Of a stretch of 64,000 bases of DNA, positions 49,408-57,809 are shown piece by piece. The DNA is from Streptomyces sp. TRM70350. GTDB taxonomy: Bacteria > Actinomycetota > Actinomycetes > Streptomycetales > Streptomycetaceae. The notes beneath the pieces were generated by a model. The model was not told the origin of the DNA, did not search any database, and was given only the letters and a program-made list of their open reading frames with translations. Position 1 is the stretch's first letter. Each line of letters opens with the position of its first letter. The stretch covers positions 496,001 through 560,000 of the forward strand of contig NZ_JAHUXH010000002.1 of the NCBI RefSeq assembly GCF_019219825.1, read 5' to 3'. Made by a program: the position numbers and the translations under genes.

Positions 49408-49548
49408 GGTCACTGAGGATACGGGCCGGGACTGACACCGCTGTCCGTCAGGTCTCCTGCTCCGTCCGCCCGTTCGAGAGGCGTACGTCTGCGGCGGCGA
49501 GGGCGGGTCGCCACGCAGCCGTGACGTGCCTTGGTACATGCTCCGACC

Positions 49549-50259
49549 GTGACGGAACCTACCCATGGCGAGGCCCATGGAGGCGCGCTCGGCGAACGCC
49601 TCAACTGGCTGCGGGCGGCGGTCCTCGGCGCCAACGACGGCATCGTCTCCACCGCCGGCCTGGTCGTCGGCGTGGCCGGCGCGACGGACGACCGCTCCGT
49701 CCTCCTCACGGCAGGCCTCGCGGGCCTGCTCGCCGGCTCCATGTCGATGGGCGCCGGGGAGTACGTCTCGGTCTCCACCCAGCGCGACTCCGAGATGGCC
49801 GCTCTGGCCCTGGAGACACGGGAACTGAGGGAGCAGCCGGATGCCGAGCTGGAGGAGCTGACGGACCTTCTGGAGGAACGCGGACTGTCCCGGGACGTGG
49901 CCCGGGAAGCGGCGGTCCAGCTGACAGAACGTGACGCCCTGCGCGCACACGCGCGCGTGGAACTCGGCATCGACCCCGACGAGCTGACGAACCCCTGGCA
50001 CGCGGCGTGGGCGAGCTTCCTCGCGTTCACGGCGGGTGCCCTGCTGCCGTTGCTGGCGATCGTGCTGCCGCCCGCGGGCTGGCGGCTGCTCGTGACGGTG
50101 GGGTCGGTGCTGGTGGCGCTGGCCTTCACCGGGTGGAGCAGCGCGCGCCTGGGGGCGGCGGAGCCGGGGCGGGCCGTGGTGCGGAACATGGGAGGCGGGG
50201 CGGTGGCCATGGGGGTCACTTATGCGGCGGGGAGTCTGCTGGGGGCGGCGGGGGTCTAG
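49549..50259 (+). CDS. VIT1/CCC1 family iron/manganese transporter
   Basis: A 236-residue membrane protein. The family signature ANDGIVSTAGLVVGVAGA appears after LNWLRAAVLG, with GSMSMGAGEYVSVSTQRDSE in the second helix. A cytoplasmic helical loop (LRELREQPDAELEELTDLLE, residues about 82-130) binds metal in relatives. Three more helices follow. Relatives export Fe(II)/Mn(II) or load vacuoles. GTG at 49549 is used. No clear ribosome binding site; TACATG lies shortly before, so a leaderless start is possible. Confidence 0.9.
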   Translation: MTEPTHGEAHGGALGERLNWLRAAVLGANDGIVSTAGLVVGVAGATDDRSVLLTAGLAGLLAGSMSMGAGEYVSVSTQRDSEMAALALETRELREQPDAELEELTDLLEERGLSRDVAREAAVQLTERDALRAHARVELGIDPDELTNPWHAAWASFLAFTAGALLPLLAIVLPPAGWRLLVTVGSVLVALAFTGWSSARLGAAEPGRAVVRNMGGGAVAMGVTYAAGSLLGAAGV

Positions 50260-50384
50260 GCCCGTGCTCGGGCCGAAGTCGCCGACCATTGGTGGAGGTC
50301 GCCAACAAGCAAGCGCGTACCGCCGGTAATACTTGTCGGTAACAACCCCTAGCCGTGGCCGACCGGCGGTCCTACGGTGCACGC

Positions 50385-51269
50385 ATGCCGAGCCTCCCCA
50401 ATGTCGTGGTCTGGTCCATACCGGCCTTCGTGCTGCTCACCGTCATCGAGATGATCAGCGTCCGCCTCCATCCGGACGAGGAGGCGGCCGGTTACGAGGC
50501 CAAGGACGCCGCCACGAGCGTCACCATGGGACTCGGCAGTCTCTTCTTCGACCTGCTGTGGAAGATCCCGATCGTCGCCGTCTACACGGCCGTCTACGAG
50601 CTGACGCCGCTGCGCGTGCCCGTGCTGTGGTGGACCGTTGTGCTGATGCTGCTGGCGCAGGACTTCTTCTACTACTGGTCGCACCGCGGTCACCACGTCA
50701 TCCGCATCCTGTGGGCCTGTCACGTGGTGCACCATTCGAGCAGGAAGTTCAATCTGACCACCGCGCTGCGTCAGCCATGGACGTCTCTGACCGTTTGGCC
50801 GTTCTATGTTCCTTTGATCGCTCTCGGTGTGCATCCGGCCGCTCTGGCCTTCTGCTCGTCCGCGAACCTCGTCTACCAGTTCTGGATCCACACCGAGCGG
50901 ATCGACAAGATGCCCCGGTGGTTCGAGTTCGCGTTCAACACGCCGTCCCACCACCGGGTGCACCACGCCTCCCAAGGCGGCTATCTCGACCGCAACTTCG
51001 GCGGGATCCTCATCGTCTGGGACCGCCTGTTCGGCTCCTTCGTCGCCGAGACCGAGCGGCCGGTGTACGGACTGACCAAGAACATCAACACCTACAACCC
51101 GCTGAAGGTCGCCACCCACGAGTACGTCGCCATCGCCAAGGACCTCAGGGCCGCCCGCGGTTGGCGCGAGCGTGCGGGGCGCCTGTTCCGCGGACCGGGC
51201 TGGCAGCCGACGCCGGCACCCTCGCCCGCGCCGTCGCCGGAACCGGCCGGGGAGAGCGCGGCGGCGTGA
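50385..51269 (+). CDS. Sterol desaturase/fatty acid hydroxylase superfamily protein
   Basis: A 294-residue membrane di-iron enzyme. The histidine boxes are visible: DFFYYWSHRGHHV, HVVHHSSRKFN, and NTPSHHRVHHASQG. Helices at the N-terminus (VVVWSIPAFVLLTVIEMISV) and between boxes match the family. It hydroxylates or desaturates a lipid. ATG at 50385 is preceded by TACGGT at exactly 6 bases, so a leaderless transcript is likely; the longer frame starts with GTG at 50355. Its stop overlaps the lysoplasmalogenase GTG, so both are coupled, suggesting a shared lipid substrate. Confidence 0.88.
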   Translation: MPSLPNVVVWSIPAFVLLTVIEMISVRLHPDEEAAGYEAKDAATSVTMGLGSLFFDLLWKIPIVAVYTAVYELTPLRVPVLWWTVVLMLLAQDFFYYWSHRGHHVIRILWACHVVHHSSRKFNLTTALRQPWTSLTVWPFYVPLIALGVHPAALAFCSSANLVYQFWIHTERIDKMPRWFEFAFNTPSHHRVHHASQGGYLDRNFGGILIVWDRLFGSFVAETERPVYGLTKNINTYNPLKVATHEYVAIAKDLRAARGWRERAGRLFRGPGWQPTPAPSPAPSPEPAGESAAA

Positions 51270-52156
51270 GGACTCCTCGGATACTCCTCGCCGCCTTCGG
51301 CCTCGCCGTCGTCGTCGACCTCGCCTCGCTCGCCGTCGGCTTCGAGCCCGGGCACACCGTCGCCAAGCCGCTCCTGATGCCCCTCCTCGCCGCCTGGGCC
51401 GCCCTGCGCGGCGCGCCCCGGCTGCTCGTCGCCGCCCTGCTGTTCGGCTGGGGCGGGGACATGCTGCTCCTGTCGGACGCCGAGCCCGCCTTCCTCGCCG
51501 GGATGGCCTCCTTCGCCGTGGGGCACGTCTGCTACCTCGCCCTGTTCAGGGCACACGGCCGACGCAACACCGCTCCACGCGCGCGTAAGGGGTCCTTGCA
51601 CTATGAGCGTCCGATCAGGTCGCGTGGTCTGGTGCCGTGCATCGCAAGGCGCCGGAGCGCCCTGGTAGCGGAGCTACCTGGGCGTTTCGGCAACGCGGCG
51701 AGGTGCGGTGCCAGGCCGCGCGACCCGGGCGGGCATAGTGCAAGGACCCCTAAGGGCCTGATCGCCCTCGGCTACGCCGCCGCCCTCACCGGCACCGTGG
51801 CCCTGCTCTGGCCCGACCTGCCCGCCGCCCTGCGCGTCCCCGTCGCCGCCTACAGCGCCCTGCTCACCGCCATGGCGTACGGCGCCCTCACCCGGCTCGG
51901 CCTGCTCGCCGGGCTCGGCGGCGCGCTCTTCATGCTGTCCGACACGCTCATCGCCACCGGCGTCGCCGACTGGCCCCAGCTGCCCGGGCCGGACTTCTGG
52001 ATCATGCTCACGTACATCGCCGCGCAGGTCCTGCTGACCGGGGGCACACTCGGCGAGTGGCGCACGCCGCAGCATGCTCCGGATGCCGGTCGCGGTGACC
52101 GCGGCGACGAGCGGCCGGGCCGAACGGACGACCCCGTCCGGCCCGGCCGGCTGTAG
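51266..52156 (+). CDS. Lysoplasmalogenase (YhhN/TMEM86 family) carrying an in-frame 162-bp insertion
   Basis: A 296-residue membrane protein. The first part (ILLAAFGLAVVVDLASLAVG, PLLAAWAALRGAPRLLVAAL, FGWGGDMLLL, FAVGHVCYLALFRAHG) and the last part (LIALGYAAALTGTVALLWPD, MAYGALTRLG, FMLSDTLIA, LTYIAAQVLLTGG) are the usual YhhN helices, with the conserved GGDMLLL and MLSDTLI aspartates. Between them, residues about 108-161 are encoded by a fold-back element and look foreign (arginine- and cysteine-rich). Without the insert the protein would be a normal 240 residues. The insert falls in a loop between helices, so function may survive. Coupled to the upstream desaturase-like gene. Confidence 0.85.
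   Translation: MRTPRILLAAFGLAVVVDLASLAVGFEPGHTVAKPLLMPLLAAWAALRGAPRLLVAALLFGWGGDMLLLSDAEPAFLAGMASFAVGHVCYLALFRAHGRRNTAPRARKGSLHYERPIRSRGLVPCIARRRSALVAELPGRFGNAARCGARPRDPGGHSARTPKGLIALGYAAALTGTVALLWPDLPAALRVPVAAYSALLTAMAYGALTRLGLLAGLGGALFMLSDTLIATGVADWPQLPGPDFWIMLTYIAAQVLLTGGTLGEWRTPQHAPDAGRGDRGDERPGRTDDPVRPGRL
51589..51750. mobile_element. 162-bp fold-back (MITE-like) element with 17-bp perfect terminal inverted repeats
   Basis: The ends GGGGTCCTTGCACTATG (51589-51605) and CATAGTGCAAGGACCCC (51734-51750) are exact reverse complements and are flanked on both sides by TAA (51586-51588 and 51751-51753), a 3-bp target duplication. The interior is also self-complementary up to a centre GGTAGC-gga-GCTACC (51664-51678), so the whole element folds into one long hairpin. 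It encodes no transposase. Ends plus a TNA-type duplication suggest mobilisation by an IS5-related (IS1031-like) element; this is inference. Confidence 0.88.
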
Positions 52157-52179
52157 CAGGCGCCCCTCGGCGCGTCGCC

Positions 52180-53697
52180 CTACTTGGTCACGGCGTCCAG
52201 CGCGTCCGCCATGCCCCAGCCGTAGAAGCCGTTGTAGTTCTTCGGCCCCTCGCACACCGCGTCGACCTTGCCGTCACCGTTGATGTCGTACGGGTCCGTG
52301 CACGGCGTGCCGTCCGCCTCGGCGTACAGCAGGGCCTTCACCAGGGCGGGCGGGGCGTACGGGTGCGTCGACTTGATCAGGGCGGCGACGCCCGCGACGT
52401 GCGGCGACGCCATCGACGTACCGGCCATGTAGCCCCACTTGCCGCCGGGCAGCGTGCCCAGGATCAGGCCGCTGGTCGCGGGCGGCTCCGGCTTCTGGTA
52501 CGCCGTCGAGTCGCCGCCGGGCGCGGCGATGTCGATGACGCCGAGACCGTGGTTGGAGAAGGACGACTTCAGGCCCTTCGCACCGGTCGCCGCCACCGTG
52601 ACGAAGCCCGGCAACTGGGTCGGTATGTCGTAGCACTCGGACGGGTCGATCACCCGTTCGGTGGGCGTGGAGTCGTTGGGGGAGACCGGGTCGATGATCT
52701 CGTCGGCCGCGAGGTCGTAGTTCTCGTTGCCGGCCGCGGCCACGTTGACCGCGCCCTTCTTCTCCGCGTACTTCGAGGCCCGGGTGATGGCCTCCACGAG
52801 CGCCTTCTGGTCCGGATCGTTCTTGCAGTTGAAGTACCAGGGGTCGGTGTAATAGCTGTTGTTCGTGACGTCCACGCCGTGCTCGGCGGCCCAGACGAAG
52901 CCGCAGACGACGGCCTCCGTGTAGAAGTAGCCGGCGGTGGTCGACACCTTGATGCCGGAGACCTTCACGCCCGGCGCCACGCCCGTCATGCCGACGCCGT
53001 TCTTGGCGGCCGCGATCTCCCCGGCCACGTGCGTGCCGTGCGGGCTCTCCTCCGCGCTGGGCCGCCAGGCACCGTCGGTGGTGTCCGGCTTGCCCGTGAC
53101 ACAGTTGACGGACGCCTCGCGATCGAAGTTCGGGGCGATGTCCGGATGAGTGTCGTCCACGCCGGTGTCGATCACGGCAACGGTCACCCGGTCGCTTCCG
53201 AGCGACTTCTCATGCGCCTTGTCCGCCTTGATCGCCGGCAGGTCCCACTGCAGCGGCTGGAGCGGATCCTGCCCCTCGACGGCCTCCACATCCGCCAGGT
53301 CGTCGGCCGTGAGCACCTTCGGCGTCCCCACGTCGGTCGTGGACTGCGCGGGCAGCGGCGCCGTCCGGGTGGCGCCGGCCGACTGCACCCCCCGCACCTT
53401 CCTGATCGTTTGAGCGAACCCGGCGTTCGCCGAGTGCACAACGATCACACCGATCTGGTCGTACGACATGACGATCGTTCCGCCGGCCTTGGCGATCGCC
53501 TTCTTCACGTGCCCCGAGGAGCCCTTCCCGGGACGTACGTTGACGACGTAGCTGAGCGAGGTGGCGTCGGTGGCCACCGGGGCGGCGGGCTGCGCCGCGG
53601 ACGCCGTGGCGTTCGGCAGGAACGCGAGAGCCGTCGCCATGGCCATCCCGACCGGGATCACCAGGGCACGGCGGTGGCGGGGGTGAGGCACTGTCAT
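52180..53697 (-). CDS. Secreted subtilisin-like serine protease (S8), copy 1
   Basis: A 505-residue secreted protease. Signal peptide about 1-35 (ending NATASA). An I9-like propeptide (LSYVVNVRPG, GTIVMSYDQIGVIVVHSANA, GVQSAGATRTAPL) reaches to about residue 125. Catalytic triad: D in VAVIDTGVDDTHPDIAPNF, H in SPHGTHVAGEIAAAKNG, S in AGTSMASPHVAGVAALIKS; oxyanion N in VAAAGNENYD. The C-terminus carries an EF-hand-like loop (DPYDINGDGKVDAVCEG) between two cysteines. It is a close paralogue of the next gene, from which it is separated by a strong hairpin. Confidence 0.93.
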   Translation of the reverse strand: MTVPHPRHRRALVIPVGMAMATALAFLPNATASAAQPAAPVATDATSLSYVVNVRPGKGSSGHVKKAIAKAGGTIVMSYDQIGVIVVHSANAGFAQTIRKVRGVQSAGATRTAPLPAQSTTDVGTPKVLTADDLADVEAVEGQDPLQPLQWDLPAIKADKAHEKSLGSDRVTVAVIDTGVDDTHPDIAPNFDREASVNCVTGKPDTTDGAWRPSAEESPHGTHVAGEIAAAKNGVGMTGVAPGVKVSGIKVSTTAGYFYTEAVVCGFVWAAEHGVDVTNNSYYTDPWYFNCKNDPDQKALVEAITRASKYAEKKGAVNVAAAGNENYDLAADEIIDPVSPNDSTPTERVIDPSECYDIPTQLPGFVTVAATGAKGLKSSFSNHGLGVIDIAAPGGDSTAYQKPEPPATSGLILGTLPGGKWGYMAGTSMASPHVAGVAALIKSTHPYAPPALVKALLYAEADGTPCTDPYDINGDGKVDAVCEGPKNYNGFYGWGMADALDAVTK

Positions 53698-53758
53698 GGT
53701 GTGCGTGTCTCCAGTTCGTTCGCGGTACGAGCGGACCGTGCGGGACGTACATGGTCGG

Positions 53759-53790
53759 GGCGGCGCGGCCGGAGCACCGGCCGCGCCGCC
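53759..53790 (-). terminator. Strong hairpin terminator after subtilase copy 2
   Basis: GGCGGCGCGGCCGG (53759-53772) and CCGGCCGCGCCGCC (53777-53790) form a perfect 14-bp GC stem with the 4-base loop AGCA. It sits 11 bp past the stop at 53801. There is no U-run, which is usual for Streptomyces. Confidence 0.85.
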
Positions 53791-53800
53791 GTCTGGGCCA

Positions 53801-55324
53801 CTACTTGACCGCGCGCAGCGCGTTGACGATGCCGTGTCCGTAGAAGCCGTTGACGCGTGTGCCGCCCTTGCACACCGCGTCCTGTGTGCCGTCACCGTCC
53901 TGGTCGTAGGACTCGGGGCAGGCCGTCTTGTCCGCCTGTGCCTTGAGCAGCCACTGGAGCTGCGCCGGGCTCGCCCACGGGTGCTCGGACTTCAGCAGCG
54001 CGGCGACGCCCGCGGCGTGCGGCGAGGCCATCGAGGTGCCCTGCAGGAAGGCGTACTGGTTGTTCGGCATGGTCGACAGGATGCGGCCGTTCTTCGACGG
54101 CGTGTCCGGGATCTGGTAGAGCCGGTCGCCGCCCGGCGCCGCCACGTCGACGACGCCCTTGCCGTACGAGGAGTAGTACGACTTGAGGTTCTGCACGCCC
54201 GTGGCGCTGACCGTGACGATCCCCGGGAGCTGCGTCGGCACGTCGTAGCACTCGTGCGGGTCGATGGTGCGCTCGACCGGGGTGGAGTCGTCGGGGCTGC
54301 TGTCGTCGACGATGGCGTCCGCGTCCAGGTCGTGGTTGGAGTTGCCCGCCGACGCCAGGTGCAGGGTGCCCTTCTTCTGGGCGTACAGCTGGGCCCGGTT
54401 GACCGCGTCGACGATCGCCCGCTGGTCGGGGTCGTCCATGCAGTTGTACAGCCACGGGTCGACGTAGTAGCTGTTGTTCGTTATCTCGACGCCGTGATCG
54501 GCCGCGAACACGAACGCACACACAACGCTCTCCGGGTAGAAGAGCCCGTTGTGCGGGTCGCTCACCTTGATGCTGGAGACCTTCACACCCGGCGCCACGC
54601 CGGCCACCCCGATGTCGTTGCGGGCGGCCGCTATCTCACCGGCGACATGCGTGCCGTGGTAGTCCTCCGCGGTGTACGGCCGCCAGGCGCCCTCGCTGGT
54701 GTCCGCGACGCCGCCGACGCAGTTGGCGGACTGGGCCGCGGAGAAGTTCGGCGCGAGGTCGGGGTGGGTGTCGTCGACGCCGGTGTCGATCACGGCGACG
54801 GTGACCTTGCGGCTGCCGGGGTTGATCTGCGCGGCCTTGTCGGCGCCGATGGCCCGCAGGTCCCACTGGTCGGCTTCGAGGGGCTCGCTCCCGGCCGTGG
54901 CGGCCGCCTCCACCTTCGCGGCCTCCGCGGCGGTCAGGTAGTCCGCCGCATCCTGGTCCGTCGTTCCCGCGGCGACCAGCGGAGCGGTGCGCGTGGCACC
55001 CGCCGACTGCACACCACGGGCCTTGCGTATCTGCGCGCCGAAGTCCGGGTTCGCCGAGTGCACGACGATCACGCCGATCTTCTCGTACGTGATCACGACC
55101 GTGCCGCCGGCCGCGGCGATCGCCTTCCGCACCGACGCGATCGTGTGACGGTCCGTCTTGGTGTTGACGACGTACGCCAGCTTGGGCGCGTCCGCGGACT
55201 GGGCGGCGGACTCCGCGCGCGGGGCGGCCGAGGCGGTCGCCGGCAGGAAGCCGAGCGAGGCGGTCAGCGACAGCACGACGGGCACGGCGAGGGCGAGCCG
55301 GCGTCTGGAACGCAGATGAGCCAT
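53801..55324 (-). CDS. Secreted subtilisin-like serine protease (S8), copy 2
   Basis: A 507-residue paralogue of copy 1 with the same layout. Signal peptide about 1-33 (ending ATASA), propeptide LAYVVNTKTDRHTIASVRKA and VVITYEKIGVIVVHSANPD. Triad: D in VAVIDTGVDDTHPDLAPNF, H in DYHGTHVAGEIAAARND, S in QGTSMASPHAAGVAALLKS. The C-terminal calcium-like loop is YDQDGDGTQDAVCKGG. The gene has its own start region with GGAG-poor upstream sequence. The pair must come from a local duplication. Substrates are unknown. Confidence 0.93.
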   Translation of the reverse strand: MAHLRSRRRLALAVPVVLSLTASLGFLPATASAAPRAESAAQSADAPKLAYVVNTKTDRHTIASVRKAIAAAGGTVVITYEKIGVIVVHSANPDFGAQIRKARGVQSAGATRTAPLVAAGTTDQDAADYLTAAEAAKVEAAATAGSEPLEADQWDLRAIGADKAAQINPGSRKVTVAVIDTGVDDTHPDLAPNFSAAQSANCVGGVADTSEGAWRPYTAEDYHGTHVAGEIAAARNDIGVAGVAPGVKVSSIKVSDPHNGLFYPESVVCAFVFAADHGVEITNNSYYVDPWLYNCMDDPDQRAIVDAVNRAQLYAQKKGTLHLASAGNSNHDLDADAIVDDSSPDDSTPVERTIDPHECYDVPTQLPGIVTVSATGVQNLKSYYSSYGKGVVDVAAPGGDRLYQIPDTPSKNGRILSTMPNNQYAFLQGTSMASPHAAGVAALLKSEHPWASPAQLQWLLKAQADKTACPESYDQDGDGTQDAVCKGGTRVNGFYGHGIVNALRAVK

Positions 55325-55656
55325 GGGGTCTCCACATCATCCGGAAACGAAACCGGCCCGAGACACAGGTGGTGCTCGGGCAGGTACATGACGGGCGGTG
55401 CAGGGTGAAGCTATCTCCCGACCTCCCTGGCCAGCAATCACTTCTGGAGATGATCTCCGAGTTTTCCGGCGATGACTTCCGAAAGAACCCGGGGCGGTTG
55501 AACCGGTCCACGCGTGGCGCCGTGACGTTGAGCAGGGAGCCCGAGCACGATCGAGGCCCCCTGTCGGATCACGCACCCGGCCACTACCATCGCCGCCCGG
55601 TTGCCGTGATCCACATCACTCACATCAGCACAGCACCCGCAACGCGAGGAGACTCC
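55325..55656. other. Divergent control region between the subtilases and the acetate symporter operon
   Basis: This 332-bp gap holds no gene. A Crp-like palindrome (55606-55619) lies near the right-hand gene. The inner part (about 55400-55530) is less GC-rich and probably contains the subtilase promoter, but I could not pick a convincing -10/-35 pair. Confidence 0.45.
55606..55619 (+). promoter_or_regulatory. Crp-like palindrome upstream of the DUF485/ActP operon
   Basis: GTGAT-CCAC-ATCAC is a perfect palindrome of the GTG-N8-CAC class bound by actinobacterial Crp proteins. It ends 37 bp before the GTG of the DUF485 gene. Acetate uptake is cAMP-Crp controlled in E. coli; control here is inferred. 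Confidence 0.5.
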
Positions 55657-56013
55657 GTGGCCACCGACGCACCGCCCCCCTCGAAAACAGAACATCGACT
55701 CCCCTCGACCGAGGAGTTCGTCGAGGTGCAGAAGAGCGCGGAGTTCGGTGAACTGCGCCGCTCCTACCGCTCCTTCGCCTTCCCCCTGACCGTCGGCTTC
55801 ATCGCCTGGTACCTGCTGTACGTCCTGCTGTCCAACTACGCGGGCGGCTTCATGGGCACCAAGCTCTTCGGCAACATCAACGTCGCCTTCGTCCTCGGTA
55901 TCGCCCAGTTCGTCACCACGTTCCTCATCGCCTGGTGGTACGCGCGGCACGCCGCCGCGAAGCTCGACCCCAAGGCCGAGGCCATCAAGTCCCAGATGGA
56001 GGGCCGCGCATGA
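55657..56013 (+). CDS. DUF485 membrane protein, partner of the acetate symporter
   Basis: A 118-residue protein with two membrane helices (FPLTVGFIAWYLLYVLLSNY and VAFVLGIAQFVTTFLIAWWY), preceded by an acidic N-terminus (TEEFVEVQKSAEFGELRRSY). This YjcH-like protein is regularly found directly before actP. GCGAGGAG lies before the GTG at 55657, and its stop overlaps the symporter ATG. Confidence 0.92.
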   Translation: MATDAPPPSKTEHRLPSTEEFVEVQKSAEFGELRRSYRSFAFPLTVGFIAWYLLYVLLSNYAGGFMGTKLFGNINVAFVLGIAQFVTTFLIAWWYARHAAAKLDPKAEAIKSQMEGRA

Positions 56014-57635
56014 GCCCCGTACAGCACACCATTCTCGCGGCCAACGAGGCCAGCCAGCACCGCCCGCTCATCATCACGTTGTTTGGGCTTTTTGTCGTTG
56101 CCACCCTGTTCATCACGGTCTGGGCGGGCCGCCAGACCAAGAGCGCGTCCGACTTCTACGCCGGTGGCCGTCAGTTCAGCGCCTTCCAGAACGGACTCGC
56201 GGTCTCCGGCGACTACATGTCGGCCGCGTCGTTCCTCGGTATCGCGGGCGCGATCGCCCTCTTCGGATACGACGGTTTCCTGTACTCCATCGGCTTCCTG
56301 GTCGCCTGGCTGGTCGCCCTGCTCCTGGTGGCCGAGCCGCTGAGAAACTCCGGCCGGTACACCATGGGTGACGTCCTCGCGTACCGCATGCGCCAGCGCC
56401 CGGTCCGTACCGCGGCCGGAACCTCCACGATCGTCGTGTCGATCTTCTACCTGCTGGCCCAGATGGCGGGCGCCGGTGTTCTCGTCTCGCTGCTGCTCGG
56501 CATCACGTCGGACTTCGGCAAGGTCCTCATCGTCGCCCTCGTCGGCGTCCTGATGATCGTGTACGTCTCCATCGGCGGCATGAAGGGCACCACCTGGGTG
56601 CAGATGGTGAAGGCCGTGCTGCTGATCGGCGGCACGATCCTGATCACCTTCCTGGTGCTGCTGAAGTTCAACTTCAACATCTCCGACCTGCTCGGCAAGG
56701 CCGCCGAGAACAGCGGCAAGGGCGCCGCCTTCCTGGAGCCCGGCCTCCAGTTCGGCGCCACCGGCATCTCCAAGCTGGACTTCATCTCCCTCGGCATCGC
56801 CCTGGTGCTCGGCACCGCCGGTCTGCCGCACATCCTGATCCGCTTCTACACGGTGCCCAACGCCAAGGCCGCCCGGAAGTCCGTGAACTGGGCGATCGGC
56901 ATCATCGGCGCCTTCTACCTGATGACCATCGCCCTCGGCTTCGGCGCCGCCGCGCTGATCTCCCAGGACGAGATCATCGAGTCCAACCCGTCCGGCAACA
57001 CGGCGGCGCCCCTGCTCGCCCTGCACCTCGGCGGCGTCGACTCGGCCTGGGGCGCGATCCTGCTGGCCACGATCTCGGCGGTGGCCTTCGCGACGATCCT
57101 CGCCGTGGTCGCCGGTCTCACCCTCGCCTCGTCCTCGTCGTTCGCGCACGACATCTACGCGAACGTCATCAGGAAGGGCCAGGCCACCGAGAAGGAGGAG
57201 GTCAGGGCGGCCCGCCTCGCGACCATCGGCATCGGCGCCGTCTCCATCCTCCTCGGCGCCCTCGCCCGCGACCTCAACGTCGCCGGCCTGGTCGCCCTGG
57301 CCTTCGCGGTCGCGGCCTCCGCCAACCTGCCGACGATCCTCTACAGCCTGTTCTGGAAGAAGTTCACCACCCAGGGCGCGCTGTGGTCGATCTACGGCGG
57401 TCTGATCGTCGCCGTCGGCCTGGTGCTGTTCTCGCCCGTCGTCTCCGGCGCCCCCACGGCGATGTTCCCCAGCGTCGACTTCGCCTGGTTCCCGCTGAAG
57501 AACCCGGGCATCATCTCCATCCCGTTCGGCTTCCTGATGGGCTGGCTCGGCACCGTCCTGTCCAAGGACGAGCCGGACACCGGCAAGTACGCCGAACTGG
57601 AGGTCCGGTCCCTGACCGGCACCGGCGCCCACTGA
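56010..57635 (+). CDS. actP: Cation/acetate symporter (ActP type, SSS family)
   Basis: A 541-residue sodium/solute symporter with about 13 membrane helices. Signatures: WAGRQTKSASDFYAGGRQFS, NGLAVSGDYMSAASFLGIAG, FLVAWLVALLLVAEPLRNSG, ISIGGMKGTTWVQMVKAVLL and GTAGLPHILIRFYTVPNAKA. These place it with acetate/pyruvate symporters of the ActP/MctC group. It is coupled to the DUF485 gene (ATGA). A strong terminator follows. Confidence 0.93.
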   Translation: MSPVQHTILAANEASQHRPLIITLFGLFVVATLFITVWAGRQTKSASDFYAGGRQFSAFQNGLAVSGDYMSAASFLGIAGAIALFGYDGFLYSIGFLVAWLVALLLVAEPLRNSGRYTMGDVLAYRMRQRPVRTAAGTSTIVVSIFYLLAQMAGAGVLVSLLLGITSDFGKVLIVALVGVLMIVYVSIGGMKGTTWVQMVKAVLLIGGTILITFLVLLKFNFNISDLLGKAAENSGKGAAFLEPGLQFGATGISKLDFISLGIALVLGTAGLPHILIRFYTVPNAKAARKSVNWAIGIIGAFYLMTIALGFGAAALISQDEIIESNPSGNTAAPLLALHLGGVDSAWGAILLATISAVAFATILAVVAGLTLASSSSFAHDIYANVIRKGQATEKEEVRAARLATIGIGAVSILLGALARDLNVAGLVALAFAVAASANLPTILYSLFWKKFTTQGALWSIYGGLIVAVGLVLFSPVVSGAPTAMFPSVDFAWFPLKNPGIISIPFGFLMGWLGTVLSKDEPDTGKYAELEVRSLTGTGAH

Positions 57636-57649
57636 GCACGCACCTTGAA

Positions 57650-57695
57650 GCGGCCGCGTCGCAGGGACTCCTGTGGGTCCCTACGACGCGGCCGC
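57650..57695 (+). terminator. Strong hairpin terminator of the acetate symporter operon
   Basis: GCGGCCGCGTCG (57650-57661) with AGGGAC pairs with GTCCCT and CGACGCGGCCGC (to 57695). That gives about 18 paired bases with a single mismatch and a short loop CTCCTGTGG. It is 15 bp past the stop. Confidence 0.88.
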
Positions 57696-57809
57696 GTCTT
57701 ACGTCGTGGGATCGGGCCTTAGGCGTTGTCAGTGGGGTCACGTAGGCTCGCAGGTGTCGGAGAAAGATGTGCTCCGCTGCGTGTGATCCGCCACGAGGGA
57801 GGGGGCCAC

